DNA from: Apiotrichum sp. Y4204
Taxonomy: Eukaryota; Basidiomycota; Tremellomycetes; Trichosporonales; Trichosporonaceae
Direction: 5' to 3'
DNA length: 64,000 bases
Assembly: GCA_025531455.1 (NCBI GenBank)
Contig: JAMYHL010000015.1
Coordinates: 620,001-684,000, forward strand
The translations under genes were made by a program, and so were the position numbers. The notes beneath the pieces are model-generated. The model had not been told where the DNA came from, did not search any database, and saw only the letters and a list, made by a program, of their open reading frames with translations. How positions within the stretch are numbered: position 1 is the first letter of the stretch; each line of letters begins with the position of its first letter. Of this stretch, positions 57,639 through 64,000 are shown in pieces.

Positions 57639-58438
57639 CTACTTGAACAGCAGCTGGCATGAGTACACCTTGTCGTCCTCGTCCCAGTGCTCCCACACCG
57701 AGTCGGGGTCCTCCTCTTCGTCGACCATGTCCTTTGACGGGATAGCAAACGCGATGGTCTCGTACGGCTCGGCCGCAAGCTGCCGTCAGCCGTGTCCGGA
57801 ACTGGCCCATGTCCCACGCCGCTGCCACTCACCACCATGTACTGGAACGCGCGGTTTGGAATCTCGCGCTTCTGCTCAAACGCGCTCATAAACCGCCTGC
57901 GCGGCCGTTCTCCCGTCTTGATCTCGGGGAGGGACACGGTAAACAGCAGCCCGAGGCGCTGCGACGTCGGCTCGCGAATCTTGACAATCTTGTACCCCGG
58001 CCGCCCAATTTTCACAAACACGCGCTTCTTGACCGCCGTCGCGGTCGGCGGGGGCGGGGCAGCGAGCATCGCCTCCTGGTTATCCCTTGCGGCGCGGCGC
58101 GCGAGGTTGGTCTGGTGCTTCTTGCCCTGCGTGTGCGCGAGGTACGAGCCCTCGTTCACGTGCAGCGTTAGGCACAGGCGACACTCGAGCGTGCCCAGGT
58201 GCGTGCGCAGAATGTACGGGTCCTTTGCGAGGTCGATTGTCTCGAGGGCGAGCTTGCGCAGCCGCTCGCGCCGGTCCACCGCCGTCTCGCTCCCGCCCGC
58301 GACGCCGCCGCCGCCCTTGTTCGCGCCCGCTCGGTTCTGGGATTAGTACATGCACGATTTTCGGGGAGCTTGAGGGAGGCAATGAAGCTCACTTGGTAGT
58401 CTGCTGTCAGCGCGCGTCTCTGGTTGTGGCTTACCCAT
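57639..58438 (-). CDS. PRP11: splicing factor SF3a subunit 2 (Prp11)
   Basis: Five-part reading: exons 58438-58435 (ATGG), 58400-58393 (8 nt), 58336-57833 and 57779-57639 give 218 residues beginning MDYQNRAGANKGGGG, the SF3a2 family N-terminus. The matrin-type C2H2 zinc finger follows (LECRLCLTLHVNEGSYLAHT, then GKKHQTNLARRA). Next is the conserved core (KIGRPGYKIVKIREPTSQRL, LLFTVSLPEIK, RRRFMSAFEQKREIPNRAFQ) and the end AEPYETIAFAIPS with WEHWDEDDKVYSCQLLFK. SF3a2 is part of the U2 snRNP and helps it bind the branch site. The proline-rich tail of animal SF3a2 is missing, as in yeast Prp11. The two micro-exons are required to recover the MDYQNRAG start. It is head-to-head with RRP8. Confidence 0.95.
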
Positions 58439-58679
58439 TGTGGATGCTGTTGTTGTTGTGGACACAAAACTCGAAATCGAGATCGAGGACGAGTTCAAAG
58501 GGGTGTTGGGTGGCAAAGTGGCTAAGCTGGCGGGGATTCGGGAAATGCGCCGTGTGGCGGGCGGATGCGGGGGCCCACACGAGGCAAGTATTCCCAGATT
58601 TCCAGATTTCGAACCCAGATAGATGGGATCCACATTTCTAGTTCTCTTGCCACTACATTTCCACCCACACTCATCCCTG
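58439..58679. promoter_or_regulatory. shared divergent promoter of SF3a2 and RRP8
   Basis: Only 241 bp separate the two start codons, so the genes must share control sequence. It contains a GTTGTTGTTGTGG run next to the SF3a2 start and a direct repeat CCCAGATTTCCAGATTTC at about 58591-58608. No ACGCGT or CACGTG seen. Confidence 0.5.
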
Positions 58680-60137
58680 ATGCTCTTCGCCTCGGCATTC
58701 GACAGCGCCCCGACGGCAGCGGCGGCGGCCGCGCCTCTCTCGATGGGCAAGCGGAAGCGCGGCAACAAGGGCAAGGACGAGCAGGTGCGCGCGACGCAGG
58801 CGAACCTCACCAAGCTCATGGGGCGGATGGAGCGCGGGGAGGTTGTCGAGGCGGACCGGCAGGGGCGGGAGGCGATGGGCGAGATGGGGAAGAAGAAGCG
58901 GCGCGTGGATGGGGCTGAAGGCAAGGGACATAAGGGCAAGGGAAAGATGGAGCAGAAGGGCGGGAAGAAGGAGGGTAAGCGGATGGATCAGCAGGAGCCC
59001 AAGGGGAAGGAATTTGGCAAGGGCAAGGACTTTGGCAAGAACAAAGACTTTGGCAAGGGCAAGAAGGGCGGCGAGGAAGCCAATACCGGAAAGCCAGCCG
59101 CGAAGAGCACGCCGACAAAGATCCCCGCAAAGCCAGCCACGCCGACGCCAAAGCCCAAGACCAAGACGCCGACCAAGGCGCTCCCTGCGCCCGTGGAGAT
59201 CGACCTGCCGACGCCGAAACCCAAGGCCGACGACGGTCTCACCGACATGCAGCGCAAGATGGCGGCCAAGCTCGAGGGCGCGCGCTTCCGCTGGATCAAC
59301 GAGCAGCTGTACACCACGAGCTCGGACGATGCTGTTGCGCTCATGGACAACGATCCCAAGGTGTTTGCCGACGTAGGTTTGCTGAAAGTACTTCCCCGCA
59401 ACAGTCTCTCACGGCAGTACCACGACACGCACCGGCAACTGACGGCGGCATGGCCGTCCCCGCCGCTCCCGCACATTATGAAGATCCTCGCCCCGATGCC
59501 GAAGGGCAGCGTAATTGCGGATCTGGGATGCGGCGATGCGGACCTCGCGCGCGCCCTCGTCCCGCAAGGCAAGGTCGTGCTCTCGTACGACCTGGTCGGC
59601 GACGTCGGGGAGCAGGGCCGCAGCGCGCGCGGCGAGGGCTGGGTCGTGCCCTGCGACTTTCTCACCGGTGTGCCACTTCCCGGCCGGCCTGGGGGTGAAG
59701 CCGATGCGGAGGAGAAGGGGAAGCGGAAGGGCAAGAAGCGCGACCCGGCAGCGAGCGAGATTGTCGATGCCGTCGTGTGCTGTCTCTCCCTCATGGGCAC
59801 AAACTGGGTTGGCGGCGTGTACGAGGCTGCGCGGATCCTCAAGCAGGGGTGAGTGGTGGCATGGTGGTGTCGTTGGGCAGCACTGACTTGCAGGGGAGAG
59901 TTCCACGTCGCAGAGGTCACGTCGCGCTTTGTGTCGACCGAGGCTTTCGTCGAGGCGATCACCTCGTTTGGCCTCGTGCTCGAGTCGCAGGAGGAGCCGT
60001 CGACGCACTTTACGCTGTTCCGGTTTACGAAGCGCACACCGACGCCGGTTGGCCCTGTGCGCGGCCAGGAGGGATGGGACGAGCGCGTTGCCGATGGCGA
60101 GGGAATCCTGCGGGCGTGCATCTACAAGCGGAGATAA
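58680..60137 (+). CDS. RRP8: rRNA (adenine-N1) methyltransferase Rrp8
   Basis: Two exons (58680-59848, 59894-60137) give 470 residues. The start MLFASAFDS is chosen over an in-frame ATG at 58623, whose extension reads like leader sequence. The N-terminal 170 residues are Lys/Gly-rich and nucleolar in character, with four FGK-containing units (KEFGKGKDFGKNKDFGKGK). The C-terminal Rossmann-fold domain is the Rrp8 type: FRWINEQLYTTSSDDAVALM, YHDTHRQLTAAWPSPPLPHI, SAM motif VIADLGCGDADLA, VVCCLSLMGTNWVGGVYEAA, ILKQGGEFHVAEVTSRF. In yeast Rrp8 makes m1A at position 645 of 25S rRNA and takes part in early processing. The long Lys-rich insert inside the catalytic half (EKGKRKGKKRDPAAS) is unusual. 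It is convergent with the dynactin gene, 100 bp apart. Confidence 0.95.
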
Positions 60138-60237
60138 GATACGAGATACCTATGCTGTTCACTGTACTTTGTTCTCATGCACTTCATCATGACATTACTC
60201 AACATACATACCTACTGTACCTAATCTACCAAGACTG

Positions 60238-63200
60238 CTACCTCCGGAGCGCCCGCACCCGGCTGCTGAGGTCACTCACGCGCTCCTCGAGTGCGCGCCG
60301 CTCGTTCTCCCACCGCCACACCTGGACATCCGGCGCATTCTTGCGCGACCGCCACGCCGGGCCGTTACCGCCAAGACCCGATATATCCACGATACGCGGC
60401 GCGGCGGCCATGCGCGCAACCTCGCGCACCAGCAGCTTGGACTCGGTCGCAAGGGCCTGCCGTGTGTTTCGAACAGGAGTGCGGCGAGGGGTGCGCGGGC
60501 CTTCCGACTCGGCGTCGCTGCTCTCCCCATCCACGAGATCGGGAACTGGCGGAAGTGGCGGGAGTGGTGCGAGAGACGTCTTGCGCAGTGGTGCGAGCAT
60601 CTGCACGTCGTTGTACAGGTCCTTGCTCTTGAGAAGGGCGTTCTCGGAGCGGAGGAAACGGACCGCGGCGCGCAGGCTCTCGATCTGGTCGACGAGTTGG
60701 CCGGCTTCCACAGTAGTGGCGAGCACGGGCGTGTCGGCCGTCGCGGTACTGGGCGATCCAGAGTCTGGGCCCCTGTCCTTCCTCAAGCGCGCATTCTCCG
60801 CCTCGAGTGTGTCGTATTCCGTCTGGAGCTGCTCCATCGCCTCCTCGTACACCTTCTCCTGTTTCTTGGCCTTGCCGATGTCGTTCTCCAGCTCGAGGAT
60901 CATGTCCGCCTGCTTCTTGGATGATTCGAGACGGTGGCCGAGCGTCTCGATCTTAACGTTCGCCTCCTGCAGGCTCTGCTCGCGCAGCTTGACTTCGCGC
61001 ATCATGCCCTTGAGCTCCTCGCTCAGACGCGACAACTTGCGCTCCGCCTCGGCATTGTACTGCGCCGCCTCCTTGACCGCCGCCACGCGCGTGACCCACG
61101 GGGGCGTCACCTGGATATTCACCGTCTGTCCGCCCTTGGCTGCGCCGCGGAACTTGGGCAGCGTGTCCGCCAGATCGGTCGCGAGGCGTTCCATGAAGGA
61201 GCTGATGACCTCCCAAGGAGTCATTTCGGCGTCCACCTGCTCAGTCACCTCGGACAGGAACTTGTCAATATCCGCCAGGCGGAGGGGTTCCTTGGTCTGC
61301 CGCACTGAGCCAATGTGCGCGCCGATACGCTGCGCAACCTGCACAGCAATGTCGACAGCGTTGGAAACGGATGTGAGGAGGTCGCCGAGGGCGGCAGTGA
61401 ATTCTGGCAGCAGGGCATACTGCCCAACAACCGCCTCCTCGACCACAGCAACGAGCTTGCCAGCTGGTGCCTTGACCGCACGCGCCTGGTTGAGGATGCG
61501 CTGCACGGGCTCATACACGCCCTCCTCGAGTGTCGACTCTCCAACGTCCACATCAATATCGCCGTCCCTGACAATCGAGACGACCGCCTGTCGGACGAAC
61601 CCAACAGCAGCGGCAAAGTTGTCCAGGTCGTCCTCGAAGTTGTACACGAGGTCGAGCTGCTGTTCCGCAGCGTCCAGCCCAGGACGGTTGAACATGACCT
61701 CAGCGAGGTGGTTGAACTGCGCAATGAGACTGTCAAGCTCACGCGCACAGTCGGCCTCGATAAATTCGTCGCTCTTGAGGAGAGACACCCAGCCGTCGAC
61801 CTTTGGCTCGACGCCAACGAGTTCCGAGACCACCTTGCCGAGGGTGACCCAGTCGTCGGAGGGAGCACGGCGCATGACAGCCGCGAACCGACGGTTGAGG
61901 GCTGCAAAGTGGCGCAGCTTGCCGCGCAGCTCGCACACGCCAACAAGCGCCTCGGACGCGACGCTGTGCAGGGCAGTAGGTAGGCCGTGAAGATGGGAGA
62001 TGACATTGGTGATCATGTCGAGCTTGGAAGCAACACGGAGGAAGAAAAGCAGGGCCGTGACGCTGTCCTCCTCCGTCTCGTGGTACACATCCGGAAGGTA
62101 CACCTGTACAACGCGGAGGTGCTCTGTGAGCTGCGCGGCCTCGAGCTTCTTGAGGTCCAGATCGATCGTTTTGCTCTGCGTCTTGGCTGCCGAGTTTTGG
62201 AGCTTAAGGTTGAGGTTAAGGAGCTGCTGCGACTCCTTGCTAGCTGTTGCCGACTCGTACTCCTGCGTCGCCTGCTGCACACGCAGACTATCAATCTCGC
62301 TCTGCAGCGAATTGACAAGCTCACGGAACTGCCCAATCGTCGCCTCCATATCGACAACGACAACCTCCAGATCGTGCGAACGTGCAACCTCGTCGCGCAG
62401 TTTGCTCTGGAGACCCGAGATCTCCTCCTCAAGCTGCTTCTCCACTTCGATGTGGTTTTCCTCAATCTCGTCGTTGAGCTCCTTGAGCGCTTCGAGATCC
62501 TCGATGGTCGCGCGCTGATCCTCGACCTTTTCGCTCAGCTGCAGATTGCGCTCGGTGAGCTCCTCGAGAAGGTCTTCGGCACCAAGCGCGTCGTCGAGCT
62601 GCTGCTTCAGGTCCTCAATCTGGGCCTCGGCGCTGCCCAGCTTGGCCTCCGTGAGCTCCAGCACGGCCTTCTGGTCCTCGCGCGTGCCAAGCTCGCGCTC
62701 CACGTCAGCCAGCTTGCCCTTGAGCTCGCGTTCCGTCTCGCCACTGACGTCGCGAAGGCTAACTGTCAGATAAGCCATACTTGAACACTCACCGGATAAG
62801 GGCCTCCTTGAGGCGCTCGTTGTGCTTCTCAAGCTGCACAAACGCAAGAGACGATCGCTCCCCCTCAACGCCCGCTATCGGCTTTTCGTATTCGGCTGCT
62901 GTCAGCTATATGAATCAGCCATCTGTTTGCTCACCATTCTCCTCCTTGAGTACAGCAACCTCGAGTTCCAGCTCCTCAATCTTGCCATGGAGTTTCTCGA
63001 GATCCGCCTCGGCAGCCTCGGCCTTCTCCTCAGCGACCTCACGGTCAAGAGTGGTCATTTCGAGCTGATCAAGGGCCTCCTGCGCTCGCGTCTCAAGCAA
63101 GACATTCTCCGACTGCAAGTCCCGCACAGAGCGCTGCGCACTGGCAAGGGCACTCTGTTGCTCCAGAAACTTGGCCTGGAGCTTGGCACGGATAGCATGG

Positions 63201-64000
63201 AGCTGGTCGGCGTCGGCCTCCTTCTTCTCCAGCATCTTGATGCGCTCCGCATCCTCATTGCGGCGCGTCTCGAGGAGGCGAACCTTGATCCGCAACTCAT
63301 CAAGCTCGCGTTTCTGCGCAAACACAGCAGCAGCAGCGGTATCGCGGTCAGGAGACAGGGAGCGTGCAAGCGGCTGGCGGGGAGAAACACGCGGGGATAG
63401 CTGCTGTCCGCCAGCTATAGTCGACCGGCCGGCTGATGTGCCAGAGACGGGGTCGGCGGATTCGGGAAGAGGGGAGAGGAGAAGTTCGGGTGTTTTTGGA
63501 TTCGGCTTGTCTTCTGCTGCTGGAAGGAGTGATTCACGAAGGGGGGATGCTGGGGGTGGTGCGGTGGTTTCCGGAATCGACGGGGTAGGAACAGGTGGCG
63601 GCAGCATGGAGCCCCTGGGAGCACCTGATGGCAGACTACTGTCAGGTTCAGCCTCGGAGCTTGTCGATGCGAGAGAAATTGTCGAGATACGACGCGTGGA
63701 GGAGGAAGCCTCTGATATGGGCATGGCGCTGCTGGTGGCAGATGCCGGGGGTGCTGCTGACGAGAGCGTCGGAGGAGCATTGGATGCCGACGCGTTTGTA
63801 GCTATTGACGAAGGGCGTCCCTTGATTGCCGTCTTGGCACCGGCAGCCTGGGTCCGGACACCAACGGACGCACGCGGTCCAGGGCGCGTCGTCGCCGCTG
63901 CTGCACGCTTGACGGTGTTTGCTGACGCTGCACTCGACGGCCGTGCGGGGGTCATTGTTCCACTGATGGATTGCCGTGAGGTGGCACGCGTCGGCGTCGC
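60238..64000 (-). CDS. dynactin large subunit p150-Glued (5' end missing)
   Basis: Exons 64000-62935, 62895-62793 and 62758-60238 give 1229 residues in frame; the gene continues past the right edge, so the expected CAP-Gly microtubule-binding domain is not seen. The visible part begins with a basic Ser/Thr/Pro-rich segment. A long coiled coil follows (AAVFAQKRELDELRIKVRLL onward), with the dynactin signature HNERLKEALIRLRDVSGETE, more coiled coil, and a folded middle (YLPDVYHETEEDSVTALLFF, VSELVGVEPKVDGWVSLLKS, DNFAAAVGFVRQAVVSIVRD). Further coiled coil precedes a C-terminal region ending VSDLSSRVRALRR. This matches p150-Glued/Nip100, the dynactin arm that binds the dynein intermediate chain and microtubules. 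Introns are 39 and 34 nt. Confidence 0.93.

Overview
The window looks like a nuclear chromosome segment from a GC-rich basidiomycete yeast, most likely a tremellomycete (Cryptococcus/Trichosporon-type); this placement is inference. The genes carry many very short introns (mostly about 33-60 nt) with GTGAGT-type donors, CTGAC/CTAAC branch sites close to the acceptor, and pyrimidine-rich leaders before the ATG. Gene models were built by hand from splice signals and reading-frame continuity. No rRNA, tRNA, CRISPR array or intact transposon was recognised.

Left part (1-25 kb) is gene-sparse: the 3' end of an unidentified gene, a degenerate ATACCC-rich tract, a mitochondrial-type TPR protein (-), cytochrome c oxidase subunit COX8/VIIc (-), a large Zn(II)2Cys6 transcription factor (-), a small coiled-coil protein (-), a bZIP-like factor (+), Mediator subunit 16 (+) and an Yra1/Mlo3/ALYREF-type mRNA-export adaptor (-). 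Two long stretches (10.1-13.8 kb and 19.7-25.4 kb) have no gene I can support.

Middle part (25-49 kb): a tiny putative gene, a PP1 glycogen-targeting subunit with CBM21 and an RVxF motif (+), a secreted/single-pass membrane protein (+), an Nvj2-type SMP-domain lipid-transfer protein (+), a small single-pass membrane protein (+), then a genome-maintenance cluster: NSE2/MMS21 SUMO ligase (-) head-to-head with RPA1 (+), a Borealin-like chromosomal passenger subunit (-), and CPSF2/Cft2 (-).

Right part (49-64 kb): after a 3.6-kb gene-free stretch, a large Sec7-domain Arf-GEF (+), splicing factor SF3a2/Prp11 (-) head-to-head with the rRNA methyltransferase Rrp8 (+), and the large dynactin subunit (-), which runs off the right edge. 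Several neighbours share themes (RPA1/NSE2 in replication and repair; Mlo3-like, CPSF2, SF3a2 and Rrp8 in RNA metabolism), but fungal genes are not in operons and this clustering may be chance. The best leads are regulatory and structural: a divergent NSE2-RPA1 promoter with two ACGCGT boxes flanking a TCACGTGA, recurrence of TCACGTGA upstream of other genes, micro-exons in the SF3a2 gene, an aspartate in place of the catalytic glutamate of the Sec7 domain, and a possible unannotated 61-65 residue basic peptide gene.
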